Shown in pieces: positions 23,746 through 35,320 of a stretch of 64,000 nt of DNA. The stretch comes from Campanula takesimana. Lineage: Eukaryota > Streptophyta > Magnoliopsida > Asterales > Campanulaceae. Position 1 is the stretch's first letter. Each line of letters begins with the position of its first letter. The notes beneath the pieces were generated by a model. That model saw only the letters and a list, made by a program, of their open reading frames with translations, did not search any database and was not told where the DNA came from. The translations under genes were made by a program, and so were the position numbers. The stretch is taken from NCBI GenBank assembly GCA_026119855.1, contig JAOWBW010000305.1:372001-436000 (forward strand), read 5' to 3'.

Positions 23746-24525
23746 TGACACGCCCCCAAGTCCCGGGATTCCCTAATAGAACCTCGAACCTGGTGGGTGT
23801 GACTAACAAATACAAGAAACTAACAAGAAACGGGATGACATCTGCTTATAACAAACTGACATGATATATATACTCAAGAATAAGGAGCTAAGATAGCTCA
23901 CAACAAGAGTTCTAGATAAGAAAATTAAAACCAAACTTGATTATACACAGCGGAAGACATGCCTAGCACATAAGCTGACATTACAAGATGTCTAGAGACA
24001 ACAAGTACTATACAAGACTGTCTATCCCAAAATAAGTAGTTATACAACCCATACAAAATCGTCCTCACCAAAGTGTAAAAGGACACAAGCCCCAAAAGAA
24101 TAATAACCTGCGTAGTAAGCTCCCAGCTATGTCGAGCCTCACTGCGCACTATTACTAGCCTTCTTTTGATCTAAGGAAAATAAATAAACAAGGAACGGGG
24201 TGAGATAAATCTCAGTAAGCTATTAGATGATACTACATGACATGTTATCATACAATTCAAGTAGATACTCAAGCATTCATGTATCAAGTATCATCATGTG
24301 CTAAGCCAACTCATCAAGTAGCACATAAGGCTAAGCTAGCACGTTAGAAAGGATATTGCTTCCTTCCTTATTCCTACCAAGAATACCATTGTTGTTGTAG
24401 CTTGTATTACTTTTGACAATCATGATTAATATCAAGAAACTGCTTATGCAGTATATATAAGAACACCCAGTAACCAGTGTCATTCACAAGATCAAGATTT
24501 ACGAGGTGTTTACGAGTTTAGAATT
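23746..24525 (-). repeat. Truncated chromovirus 5' LTR
   Basis: Collinear with the left part of the 3' LTR from TGACACGCCCCC to GAGTTTAG near 24520, then switches to the TGCGC-rich ORF. About 1.6 kb, including the promoter half, is gone, so the element cannot be transcribed from its own start. Confidence 0.85.
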
Positions 24526-25821
24526 CACTAAGGGAACCCACCTCCAGTGCATTCCAACGCATCAATATCCCTGTCGGCAACGCGAGTAGGGTTACTTCAG
24601 TTCTGGATGACGGGCTAGATATTGAGCCTGAGGTTGAGAAGGATGATGATGATGAAGTTGATCAGGCCATCGATGCTGATGGCGCAGCCATTCAGACTAC
24701 TCCTCCTGCGCTCGTTGATAAATCTACTCCTGCTACGGAGGTTCCTGCTGCAGAGATTCCTATTGAAGAGGTCCCTGCTGATGCTCCTGCTCCTGAAGAT
24801 TCTGTCAAGGAAGGTGCAACCGCCTCTGACAGCAGTGAACATTCCTCAGCACGGCGTTCTCCTGCGCATAGGTCTCCTCCTGCGCACCGATCCCCTCTAC
24901 TTTATCCCATTTTAACTACATCTCCTCCCAAGACAACAGAGCAACCGGCTCCTACCTCCACAGTGCATGCGTTCTCTACCTCCTCTCTCTTTTCATCCAA
25001 TGAGCTGTGCCAAATCTTACAGGTCTTGAATTCAATTCAAGTGAATCAAGTTGCTGCGCAGTCTCATATGGCTCAACTCATCACTGCGCAAACCGCCATT
25101 CAAGATCAACTTGATGCGCAGCGATTGGAGATTGCTGCCATTAAGGGGGAGAATGCATCAAAGGCAAGTTCATCCACCGGCCCTTCCGCGCAGCGCATTC
25201 TAGACCTTATAGATGAAATGGTCCTGGACTCACTAAAGTCAATTAGCGGGCTGCTTTAAAACGTTTTCACCCATGAAGCTATTGACCGTGGGTTCAAGGA
25301 AATCCTAAGGCGTCTGCGCAAGAATTTATCTGATGGCCTTTTTGATGGGTTCGCTGGTGTTGAAGTGAAAATTATGGAGAGGATTGGACAAGGTGGTCCT
25401 ACGCAAGCTAGTGCGCTGAATATGGAAAGTGTCATGGAGTGCATTACTCAAGCGATGACTGATTTCGCTGATGGGTTCAACGCAAGAATGGATCAAGCAA
25501 TGTTTGACATTCAGGCTAGCGTGAACACTCAGCGCCTCCACACTGACCAGAGACTAAAAGCTACTCAAACCACCATCATCAACACAATTAAAACTGCGGA
25601 GCAGTCATACTTCAATCAGATGACTGGACATCAAGTGCAATACACTGCTAACTTTCGCGAGCTCCATGACAATAGGTTGATGTGAGACGGGATGCGTACT
25701 TATGTAGGTGAGGCTGTCGCGTTCCATGAAAAATTTCAAGTGTTGAAGATTGAGCTTATGAACAAGTTCAACAGCCTGCAGAACGAGCTGCGTGAAGCCT
25801 TACACCGGATCAACGTAGACT
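24526..25821 (+). pseudogene. C-terminal part of the TGCGC-rich element ORF
   Basis: One frame runs from the chromovirus border to a TAG at 25819-25821, with in-frame stops at 25257-25259 (TAA) and 25683-25685 (TGA). Order: acidic stretch (EPEVEKDDDDEVDQ), Pro/Ala/Glu-rich linker, a Gln/Leu-rich coiled coil (about 25000-25140), then helical sequence to the end. Function unknown. With 15527-16803 it forms one interrupted gene. Some codons may have been lost at the junction. Confidence 0.65.
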
Positions 25822-26304
25822 AGGTCTATGTAATTTTTGTTTTTGCGCAAGGTGTTCCTTTTTGTGTGCATTGTTTTTATTTTTCTTGTTCAAACTTGTA
25901 ATCTGTAACTATTATCATTCCAAGTTTTAATGAGAAAAATCGCATCATTTGTTTCAAAACCTTGTTCAATTCAAACTTTTCGTTTGTGGAACAATGAATG
26001 CATTATTTCACCTCATGCGCATAATCATTAACTGCTCATATTTCTACGCATGATGTTTAAACATTCAGTTTAAACGCATACTCAAACTTAATCTCATATT
26101 ATTTGTATGCGCTGAATGATATTTCTGTCTTTCCCATATTGTAAGTTAATCTTTTGGATAGACTAAAAATCTATAGCATTGGCTAGTGTGTGCATTGACT
26201 TGAGGCATGATTTACCATTTTCATTTTTATGGACATGTTATTATTAAGTACAATGAATTGCCTTTGTTATAGTAGGTAATTGCATCAATCATTTAGGGAG
26301 AGAT
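25822..26304 (+). other. 3' untranslated region and polypurine tract of the TGCGC-rich element
   Basis: Non-coding, with further TGCGC words (about 25838, 26016, 26107). Ends TTTAGGGAGAGAT immediately before the LTR, a typical plus-strand priming tract. Confidence 0.65.
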
Positions 26305-27768
26305 TGTTGGGTATGCTTATCTCTTAACCCTCCTAAGTATGTTAGAATTGATTGATTCCATCATCTATTAGTATTTTATGGACTTTAAGACCCTATGTAA
26401 GAAATTTAATAACTTCAATTTTTAGCTTAGTCCATTTTATTTTATAGGCTTAGAATATAGGACTTGGAGTGAAAAGGAATGAAGAACTAAGCAAGACTTT
26501 GGTCTCTGCGCAGGACATCTCTGCGCAGGTCTTTGCTGCGCAGTATTCAACCTTGCTCAGTTTTCAATGTTTTCAGATTACCTAACTTGGAAAGTGATTA
26601 GAAGCTGTATACTTATTGAAGTGATGAGGTGTGCAGAAACGAAATAACTTGCCCACTCAGCAAATCCAACGATGGAGATGCGCTCAAACGAAATAATTCA
26701 AATGAAGACAGCTGTCAAACTTCTAGAAGAATCTTTTGAATTTGGTCTTCATGCTCTGCCTCCAACGGCTATAAAGGACACCTGTGCACCAATCATATTG
26801 TGCCAGTTCATCGTCCTTGATCAGAGAACCAACGGCTATAAAGGACACCTGCGCACCAATCATATTGTTCCAGCTCATCGTCCTTGCTCAGAGCTCCAAC
26901 GGCTAGTTTTAAGCTCTCGGCTATAAATATCCTGCTCATCTTCATTTCTAGTTTTAAGCTCTCGGCTATAAATAGCCTGCTCATCTTCATTTCTAAGTTG
27001 CTACAGTTTGTGCTTACTAAGTATCTTTGAATTTCTGAAGATTGCTGCTTAATATTCCCAGATTCAAGAACAACCTTCTAACCTTCATACCTTCAAACTC
27101 CAGCCCAGATCCTAAGCCTTATATCACCAGAATTCTTTGTGCTCTTCATATCTTAGATTCATAGAGCCCAGAATTTCTGCCACACACACACCTCTTGAAG
27201 CTTCGATCATATAGATCTTACTTCTTGAGAAACACCGGTTTAGTCTAGGATTTGCTCTTCATAGAATATATTTTGATTTGAGTTTTGATTCTTTGTAATC
27301 TTGTAAAAGCTCCTCACATCAATATAAATCTCATTAGAAAATCCAAGACTAACCATCTTGGTAGAGGACGTAGATCTTTCATCGATCGAACTTCTCCAAA
27401 TAGTTTGTTCACTATTCTCGCTATTTGTTTCATGCTTACTTATTTCTGAATTACTGCTTTGTTTGATCTTATCAGATTGTTATTCTTGCTGCTGTGTTTG
27501 TTATTGCTTATTGCCTTAGAATCTTTTTTATCTAACACTTTAAACCAAAACTTAGCGCGTGCATTTTTAATTTCTGCGCATTACCCTGCGCAGTAGCTGC
27601 TTAAATTTTCGTTGTGCATTTTACACTCTCTCTGCGTGCTATACTTAGCTTATTTGAGAACTGTGCGCATAAGCCATTGATTTGTAAAAAGGTTTGAAAA
27701 TAATTTTTAAACGCTATTCACCCCCCTCTAGCTATTTTCATACCCTTGTTTCCCCTTTGGGACTAACA
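26305..27768 (+). repeat. 3' LTR of the TGCGC-rich element
   Basis: 1464 bp from TGTTGGGTATGC to GGGACTAACA (TGTT...AACA). Contains a triplet of TGCGCAG words (about 26507-26545), tandem promoter duplications (26762-26993) and more TGCGCA words at 27575-27665. No 5' partner is present in the window, so the element is 5'-truncated and the target duplication is untestable. Confidence 0.72.
26762..26993 (+). promoter_or_regulatory. Duplicated U3 promoter with twin TATA boxes
   Basis: A 67-bp unit starting CCAACGGCTA is repeated at 26762 and 26829. A 45-bp unit is repeated at 26904 and 26949, and each copy of it has a TATA box (CTATAAATAT at 26921, CTATAAATAG at 26966). This looks like the LTR core promoter with tandem duplication of upstream and TATA segments. 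Confidence 0.6.
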
Positions 27769-28723
27769 CCAACCATACCATCTTTATCTCCCCCTTTTCA
27801 CATCGAGGTCTGGTGTGTTTGCATCGAGGGACACACCGTTAGCTGGATTTGATGAGGGAATAATTGCTGGAGACAAGAGATGAGCCAACATACACAAGAG
27901 GATCCAGGCTTCCAAGGCACAAGGGATTCTTCAACATTTCAGATTTATCAGAAGAAAGAAATTATGAGAGACAAAGAAAATGCTATAACCAAACTTTGAG
28001 AGAATTGAACTACCATTGATAGCTTAAAAATCCAAGATAAATACTCTCCCTAAAAATATGTCATTAGACATTTATTTATGAAAGATTTCCTTGAGCATAA
28101 AGTTATATACAGAGTTTACCAAGAACAACACAAAATCAGTTCGGAGACATTAGCACTACGGTAGGGACGGCTCAATAAAAGGAAAAACAAATAAACAAAA
28201 ATATGCAAGTGAAGTGTACAACTCAGATTAGTGTGACTTGGGATGAAATCACACCCGGGGACTCAACTTATCCAAGAACTTCAAAGAACATTACTCCCAA
28301 TCTACTCAGCCTCTAGAATGCGCACTCCATTTTTTTAATTGTGGGAAAAGAGTTGTGGGTAGCTTTCACTCTACATTAAATCCAAAGATAGCCCTTTCTC
28401 TTTCAAATGGTCTTCTCAAATTCGAGGCACACTTTGGTTTTATGTGAGTTCGTTTGATCACATTTGGATTGACTGTATACAATGGTGGAGCAGCTGTTTC
28501 CCAAGAATGCACCCAATGAGAGATAAACAAATGAAGGCTTTTTTTGCCATGGTAACCACAGAGAGTATTCACAGTTCAAGGACCAGTCAAGCCAAGGGAG
28601 TGGATCAAGTGATCACTCTGAGATGTACAGTGCAAACATAACTACAATGTTTTTTTTTTTTTTTTTAAAGTTGACAAGTGTACAAGTGTGACATATGGTG
28701 TGATCATACAGGGGATCACACCA
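27769..28723 (-). other. 3' non-coding part of a minus-strand copia element
   Basis: On the minus strand this follows the pol stop codon. A perfect 11-bp inverted repeat (ATGGTGTGATC/GATCACACCAT, 28693-28723) sits right after the stop. No 3' LTR could be delimited. A T16 run lies at about 28651-28667. Confidence 0.5.
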
Positions 28724-29800
28724 TCAAATGATGCAAAGTCCAAGAGATTTCCTAAGTGTAGAAAATCTCTGAAGGTCTAGGGCCTTAGGGCATCTCCAAT
28801 GATAGGTACCAAACCCAAATTTTGGTACCTACCAAAAGAGTTAAGATCTCCAACAACAAAAATTGAAGGTACCAAATTTAAAGAAAGAGTTAAGCAAGGT
28901 ACCAATTTGGTACCAAGCTTAACTCTTTCTATCTTCAACTGGAAGGGAATGGATGGTGAAAACATGCTGCAGACTTGGTCGGTTGGCCCCAAGCTTATGC
29001 TTTTCTTTCTTTTCTTTGTTGTTTTCTTTGTCTTTTTATTGTATTGCATTGGCACACCTGGGACATTATGTTTTTCTTTCATTTTTTTCTCCCTCAATCT
29101 TTATATCCGTGAATTTTATTATTTTTTTTTTACTTTTTGCAATACGAGTTAAAATGGATTATTTCTTTTTCTTTAAAATAAATAATTATTTTATTATTAT
29201 TTAAAATTATTCATATTTAATTATTAAATTTATTTCATCAATGAAAATAAATATAAAATAAAATTAACAATATGTTGATTTTAATACATACCATTGGAGA
29301 TGCTAGTAATTTTTACATAGACATCAAATTTTGATTTTGATACTTACCATTGGAGATGAAAATTTAGTACTCTATTTAATCATTATCTAAAATTATTCAT
29401 ATTTAATTATTAAAATATTTAATTTATGAAAATATTTAAATGTAAAAAAAGTAACAATATAAAAATCAAATTTGATTTTGATACCTACCATTGGAGATGC
29501 TAGTACTTTTTACATAGGCATCAAAATTTGATTTTGATACCTACCATTGGAGATGAAAATTTGGACATAATGAATAGTGTTCCAAGGTACCAAATTTTGA
29601 TTTTGGTACATTTTCTTAACTCCTACCATTGGAGATGCCCTTAGTAAAAATGTCAGCCAACTGGTTTTCTGTCCTTACTGGTTCTAGGCTTACAATTTTC
29701 TGCTCAACAAAATCTCAGATAAAATGGTATTTAATGTCAACATGTTTAATACAAGAGTATTGAGCATGAATTTTTGAAGTATCAATAGCACTTAAATTGA
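28724..29800 (-). pseudogene. Copia RNase H C-terminus, interrupted by a PIF-like element
   Basis: Minus-strand coding at 29644-29800 includes IKHVDIKYHFI and ENQLADIFT. It continues at 28724-28787 with LDLQRFSTLRKSLGLCII and a TGA. These are the conserved C-terminal residues of copia pol. The break in the middle of the conserved ADIFTKAL motif is exactly the PIF-like insertion. There is also an in-frame stop after YHFI. Confidence 0.85.
28788..29640. mobile_element. PIF/Harbinger-type non-autonomous element
   Basis: 853 bp, GGGCATCTCCAATG at one end and its inverted copy at the other. TTA duplicated at 28785-28787 and 29641-29643. It contains several GGTACC words near both ends (for example about 28806, 28825 and 28896-28915) and repeated ACCTACCATTGGAGATG units at about 29480-29560. 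No transposase. It interrupts the copia RNase H at a known protein position, which confirms the borders. Confidence 0.93.
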
Positions 29801-31098
29801 CCCAAAATCGAGTTAAAACCTTACTTTGTGGCCTATAATTTTTACCATTTGACTCATAAAAAAAGTTAAATTACTCCCATGTGACCCAAAGAAATTACTT
29901 GTTACCTCATAGCCTCTGACTTTCATGTAATTCAACCCTACCACATCACGGTAGTTCACCCTTGCTATTTGTCCAGTCCTTATCTTTTCACAAACATCCC
30001 CAAGAACATGTAAAATGGGATGCTTTTCTCTTGAATTTTGGCGGCACTGTTTCTGGACCATTTTAAACCTGTTTTTTTTTTACTATCTGAGCTGCTGGAG
30101 GATGCCTCTGAATCTGAACAAGGGTCATTTTATGCTGGTGTCGTCTGTGGTGTTATCACACCAGGGGTAACATCAGACGGTTCTGCACTCTCTGGTGTTG
30201 TTTCCTGTTCAGCTTTGTCATTGGCGGGCTCCAGCTCTTCAACACACCTTGTAGCATCACAAAACTTATAGCAATTATCAGAAGTTTTAAGACCTTTAAA
30301 CACACAATTGCCGGATTTATCAAAGACCTCACAAATTTGCTTATCAAACTTCACATGCATATCATCGTCACAAAAATGACTAATGCTTATGAGGTTTGCC
30401 TTGAGGCCATCAACATGGAGGACATTATGGAGATTAGGCAGACCCTTAACATTCAAAGTTCTTTTACCAACTATCTTACCTTTGCCGCCACCTACATATT
30501 TCACATTTCCTCCATTCATAGGAGAATAATCAGATAAGAATTCAGCTTTACCTGTCATGTGCCTTGAGCACCCACTATCAAAATACCAAGAGCTAGACAC
30601 ACTGATCTTTTGAGAAGTAAAAACAACCTTACACTCCTCACCTTTCTTCTCAGCCCACACGAATCGCCCAGATTTCTGGCGATGTGGGTTCATTCTAGCA
30701 CCCATCTGGGAACCAGATTCCCCAAGGTCATGAATTCTTTGGTAACAAAACGGTTTAATATGCCCAGGAGAAAATCAATAGTGGCACACGTATTTCTTTC
30801 TCCTAGGTCTTCTAGACTGCACTTCCTGAAAAGATTTTGATTCCGGCCTTTCTTTACCTTCTTTCATAAAATTGGATCCATAGCCAAGACCAGTTTTATA
30901 ATGGCTTCCAAATTTTAAAACCTCTTCAAGTTTAGCTTTGCCATTGTTTAACTTGGTAAAAGTTTCATTAGCTTTTTCAAGTTCAGATTTAATTTTCTCA
31001 AGTTCAACATCACGCTTGGTGATGATGACCTCGAGCTTGGCTATGGCATCCTTTTGATTATCATTCTCAATGGAAACTCTCTCAAACTCAGATTTCAA
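29801..31098 (-). pseudogene. Copia protease region with integrase and RT deleted
   Basis: In order on the minus strand: a Lys/Glu-rich coiled coil (31098-30900); a second zinc knuckle (CHY-stop-FSPGHIKPFC, 30760-30790) whose second Cys codon is TGA; the protease motif WYFDSGCSRHMTG; pre-integrase sequence to about 30280; then a Ser/Thr/Pro linker. Integrase and most of reverse transcriptase are absent before RNase H. The layout, with a long gag tail and a second knuckle, suggests the SIRE/Tork type of copia (inference). Confidence 0.8.
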
Positions 31099-32456
31099 AG
31101 TAGTTATTTCAGTTTCAAAGTAATTATTTCAGTTGAGAGTTTCTCATTCACCTTTTCAAAAACACCAAGTTTTTCAACACGTTTTTGCCAATCAGCGAAA
31201 AGATCAGTGTCAGCTTCATGAAGTTCCTTAAAATTACCATCACCTTCCTCTTCATCCTCTGGTTTCTCAGAAATAGACGAATTAAAGCATTTAAACTCAG
31301 AGTCTGAGGATATGATCTCTGGTGTGAACACACCTGAAGTAACACCAGAATGATGTTCGTGATTTTGAGATGAATTATCAATTTCTGCAAGGAATGCAGA
31401 CTCATCATCATCCTCACTATCACTCAGGGTCGCATTTAAGCTCATCCCCCTTTTCTTCAGTGTGTTGGCACACTCATTCGCATAGTGACCAAAGCCTTTA
31501 CAGGCTCTACATTGAACGGAATCAGGTTTCTTTTTGTTAAAATTTCCAGTCTTTTTAAAAGTATTTCAAGTATCCTCCTCAGAATCTTCAGAAGTGTTTT
31601 GGCTTTCGGATGAAAATTTATTATCACGTTTATTCTTTAAAAAAGATGCAATTTTTTTTGTGAGAAAATCCACATCTTCTGTTTTCAAATTAGATTTGTC
31701 AATTTCCTTAGAGATTTCTACAATTTCTTTAGAAACTTTAGAGGACTTGGAAAGAGCATCGGCAAGAGCATTACTTTCAACTTTGTGTTGCTGTTGAATA
31801 GCCAAGTTCATTTCAAACATGGTTAGTTTGCCAACGAGAGAGTTATAACCCATGGTAGCAGTGTCATTGGCTTCTTCAATAGCAGCAATTTTTATGTTAA
31901 ACTTCTCAGTGATAGTTCTAAGCAATCTGCTTACTAACCTAGCATAAGAGATAGGTTCACCTAGGGTGAGACACTCATTTGAGATATCTTTGATTTTAGC
32001 AGAGTAGCTTTTGATATCCTCAGTATCTGATATTCTTAAGTTTTCAAACTTTGTCATGAGTATTCTCAACCTAGTGCCCTTTACTCCTTCATCTCCTTCA
32101 CAATGAGCCTGAAGAATATCCCAAGCATTTTTAGTAACGCTTTGATTGGTGACCAGTCTATACATATCTTCATCAACATGACTGGATATAGCACCCAAAG
32201 CCTTGGATTTATTATTTGCAATGGTTATTTCCTCAGTTGTCCAGTCCTTCTCCGGTTTAGAAAGATAGACTTTTTCAGCAGAGGATTCCGCCTCTGTAGC
32301 CTTACTTTCAATCCTAGGAGGAGTCCAGGCAACTGTGATACTCCGCCAGGCCCTTTCATCAATTGCTTTGATGTACAGACGCATTTTGGATTTCCACAAG
32401 GCATAGTTTGTACCGTCTAAAACAGGAGGACGATATTGACTCGATGGACCATCCAT
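31099..32456 (-). pseudogene. Copia gag with zinc knuckle
   Basis: The ATG at 32456 opens MDGPSSQYRPPVLDGTNYAL, a typical copia gag start. The UBN2-like capsid core follows (WTTEEITIANNKSKALGAI, GTRLRILMTKFENL). A TGA near 31564 interrupts it, then the same frame gives a CX2CX4HX4C knuckle (CRACKGFGHYANEC) and an acidic Ser-rich segment. A 20-bp tandem duplication (31093-31112, 31113-31132) then shifts the frame. Confidence 0.87.
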
Positions 32457-32499
32457 GATGACTATCCTTTCTAGATCTCACTCAGTATATCTAGTGTAA

Positions 32500-32512
32500 G
32501 CTCTGGTTCCAA
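32500..32512 (-). promoter_or_regulatory. Copia primer-binding site (variant)
   Basis: Minus strand TTGGAACCAGAGC, a diverged form of TGGTATCAGAGC, just upstream of gag and next to the inferred LTR end. Confidence 0.55.
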
Positions 32513-32513
32513 T

Positions 32514-33209
32514 TGAAAGTTTAGATAGCTAGGATGGTCGGACAATTAACAACGTATGGTGTGAATCGTAGTGTGAAGACACCACATATTACACCAACTG
32601 ACTTGCAGCGGAATAAAAATGTAAAAACGAGATATTTAACACATCTACAGCAACTCGCTGTAGACAACAAAACTCTTCTTTATTAAAAACTGTTATGATC
32701 GATTACAAAGAATAAATTAAGTGAATAGACCAAAGACTAAAATACAAAATATTAAAAAACAAGTTCTATGAAGAACTTGTCTCACAAAATAACTCACAAA
32801 ATAATACTCTCAGTACTTGATCTCCTTTTTGGCCAAAGTAAGAATAATTAAAAGAGTCCACCACATTGAAAGGGACGGCTTTAGTTAAATAATCCGTGGA
32901 ACCAACTTTGCCGTGAGATCTTGAAAATGTATAAATCAATCAAAGAGTATGCTGTATCTCTTGGACTCCTTGAAACCAAATATACTCTCCATATGTTCCT
33001 AAAATAAAGCTCATATCCTTAGTTTAGAGATATCTACAAAATAATTAAAAGATACACAAAACTAGAAAACTAATTAATATGTTAGTAAAATAAAATATAA
33101 AATATATTTACAAAACTATCATAAAATAAAGAAAGATAAAATTAAACACACCTAAAATCAAAATCAAAATCAAAATAAAATCGTATGTGCTAAAATAGCC
33201 ACACTTACA
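32514..33209 (-). repeat. Probable copia 5' LTR
   Basis: On the minus strand it starts TGTAAGTG and ends ACTTTCA next to the PBS. No partner LTR was found, so the outer end rests on the TG/CA rule only. Near the PBS it holds GGTGT/ACACC words (32549-32600) like those in the gag and pol of the same element. Confidence 0.5.
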
Positions 33210-34947
33210 CATCTTTTCTGTCGAGCAGCCAAATTTTAATCTTGGTTGTAGCTCGCAAGAGTTATCAAAGGCAATAGCGATTTCAAATCCGTGAGGATGT
33301 ACTTAGAGTTTGGTAGGAATATAGATGGAGGATTTAAGTGTATGTACGGAGTGATTAATTTGAGGCATGATGAGGGTACATTGAATGTGTGGGGGGAATA
33401 AAATCAATTAATCAAGGTTCCAGTGAAGATGTTGTTGTGGAAGTCAGAATATCAACCGACAATTATTTCAGTGTATGTACGGAGTGATTAATTTGCCACA
33501 TTCAGGCATGAGTTTAATGCTTAAAACCAGTTGTACTCCAAAAGTCATTTAAGATTTTTAAATTTGTTTCAAAATATAAATTATTTTAGTTAATAGTAGT
33601 ACTTTTTTTATGTAAACATAAATAATAACACAATAGTTACTTAAGTAACTACTCCCTCCATCCCAAACTAATAGTTTCACTCCCCTAATCTCGAGATCGC
33701 TATTTTCAAATTGCAAGACCCAATTCTAGTCCCTTTGAGAGACGGAGTTGGTTAGTTTACTCTTGACCTCTCGCCAAGTTCCGACATGTGCAAAAAGATC
33801 TGGGCACTGTCTCAGAAAGAGGCTAGGTGAAATAGACATGTTGGGATTCAGATTTCTTCTCTATCGGTCTATTAGGGGAAACTTACCAAGTTCCCCTTTT
33901 GCTTATCCAAAAAATTCTAGAGCTATATAGTTTTTTGAGGTTTTTCATCAATCTCATTATCCGTTTTTTGAGTCTTTTCATCTTTTTGAGGGAATAATTA
34001 CCAATCTATACAATGTACTAAGCTCTCTGTTGCACAAATTGTAACGTACTATTTAGTAACAACATAATGATTCATACTTTTGACATTTTTTACAAATAGT
34101 GCAACTCGGGTGGATGCCGTCAAATATCATTAACGGAAGTGATGACTTTAACAATATTTGGAGTAACAATCAAACCAACTCATTGATAAACTAACACCGT
34201 TAAAAAATTTAACGGATATAAGAAAGTACCCTTGCATCATATTAATAGAAAATTACCCATTAGACTTCATCTTCTTCATCACCCCCAAAATCCACTCACC
34301 TCCATCATGTACTTCATCTTGGCGTCCCCCTTGAGAAGATGAATAGACCACCAGACCCACCATCTGCCGCTCCCCTCTTCCCAACTCCATCAAGTTTTTG
34401 GGTATCTCTTCAATTTTTGGGATGAAAATTTGTTAAAACAACCCAGATTTAATGATGATTTGAAAATCTCATATTTGAATATTTGAAGAAAAGAACTCAG
34501 ATCTGGAGATTTTTTAGCCGCCCCAACTCTTCCATCGTCAATGATTTGTGTATGCCGGCGTTGAAATGTTGAAATATCTTCTCTCCGACGGCCACCTCCG
34601 GCAATTCTTCGCCCGCCCTTTTGATGATTTTTTGTGCTGGCGTGTACGATTTCTATAAGGTTTTGTTTAATAATTCAACACTCATTCAACTTTTACACTC
34701 TACCATGGTTTTGTTTAATAAAATTCAACACCCTACCCCACCACTTTTATTTCACCTTCTTATTTTCTTTTATAATTTTGTTTTTGTTATTACAATTCAA
34801 TAACAATTATCGATTAAAATTAAATTAAAATAATTAATAGTTAAATAAATTATTTTAATTATTTTAATTTTATATTTATAATTAATTTGTAAAATTTTGA
34901 GTGTGAAAATGGTTATTGTTGGGATCCATTTCACTAAAAAGAAAAAT

Positions 34948-34948
<1 letters not shown>
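33210..34948. other. Intergenic DNA with small repeats
   Basis: A 24-bp direct repeat (TGTATGTACGGAGTGATTAA and following) occurs at about 33339 and 33474. A Stowaway-like end, ACTCCCTCCATCCC at about 33648, has no matching right end. AT-rich DNA with TCAACACYC words follows at 34660-34740. No gene supported. Confidence 0.4.

Positions 34949-34998
<50 letters not shown>
34949..34998. repeat. (AT)n microsatellite
   Basis: About 50 bp of uninterrupted AT dinucleotides. Confidence 0.95.
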
Positions 34999-35002
<4 letters not shown>

Positions 35003-35109
35003 GTTGGTGAAGAGGGATATGGTGTTGCCATGTGGATAAATCATGGAGGAATGATGAATTTTGGTGATGCCACATCAAATCTACCCTAATAAATAAATGA
35101 CTTTTTATT

Positions 35110-35320
35110 TTATTTTTCTATTAGCTAATAGTATTAACTAATAATATTAGTTACTAAATGAGGTAACTATTATAGTTAACTATTATAATAAATAATACTT
35201 ATAATAGTAATAGTTACTATAATAAGTAACTATTACTTATAATAGTAATAGTTACTATAATAGTTAACTATTACAGTTAACTATTAATATTATAAGTAAT
35301 AGTTACTATTATTGTTTTGG
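35110..35320. repeat. Palindrome-rich TAGTTACTATTA tract
   Basis: Built almost entirely of TAGTTAACTATTA and TAATAGTTACTATTA-like words in both orientations, allowing many alternative foldbacks. No coding content. Confidence 0.7.

Larger units (their letters stand above)
16804..24525 (-). mobile_element. Ty3/gypsy chromovirus, degenerate
   Basis: Minus-strand element: truncated 5' LTR (23746-24525), PBS, gag-pol relic (19217-23609), purine tract AAGGTGGGGAGGA (19182-19194 on the plus strand as its complement) and full 3' LTR (16804-19181). Gene order is gag, protease, RT, RNase H, integrase, chromodomain-like tail. It splits the TGCGC-rich ORF. Because 1.6 kb of the 5' LTR is missing, the target duplication cannot be tested. 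Confidence 0.93.

Noticed and set aside
29813..30061. Separate small gene encoding 82 aa
   Set aside because: It overlaps the linker of the deleted copia pol, and the sequence after about residue 40 has no coding character.
33648..33700. Complete Stowaway beginning ACTCCCTCCATCCC
   Set aside because: No inverted right end within several hundred bases; at most a fragment.
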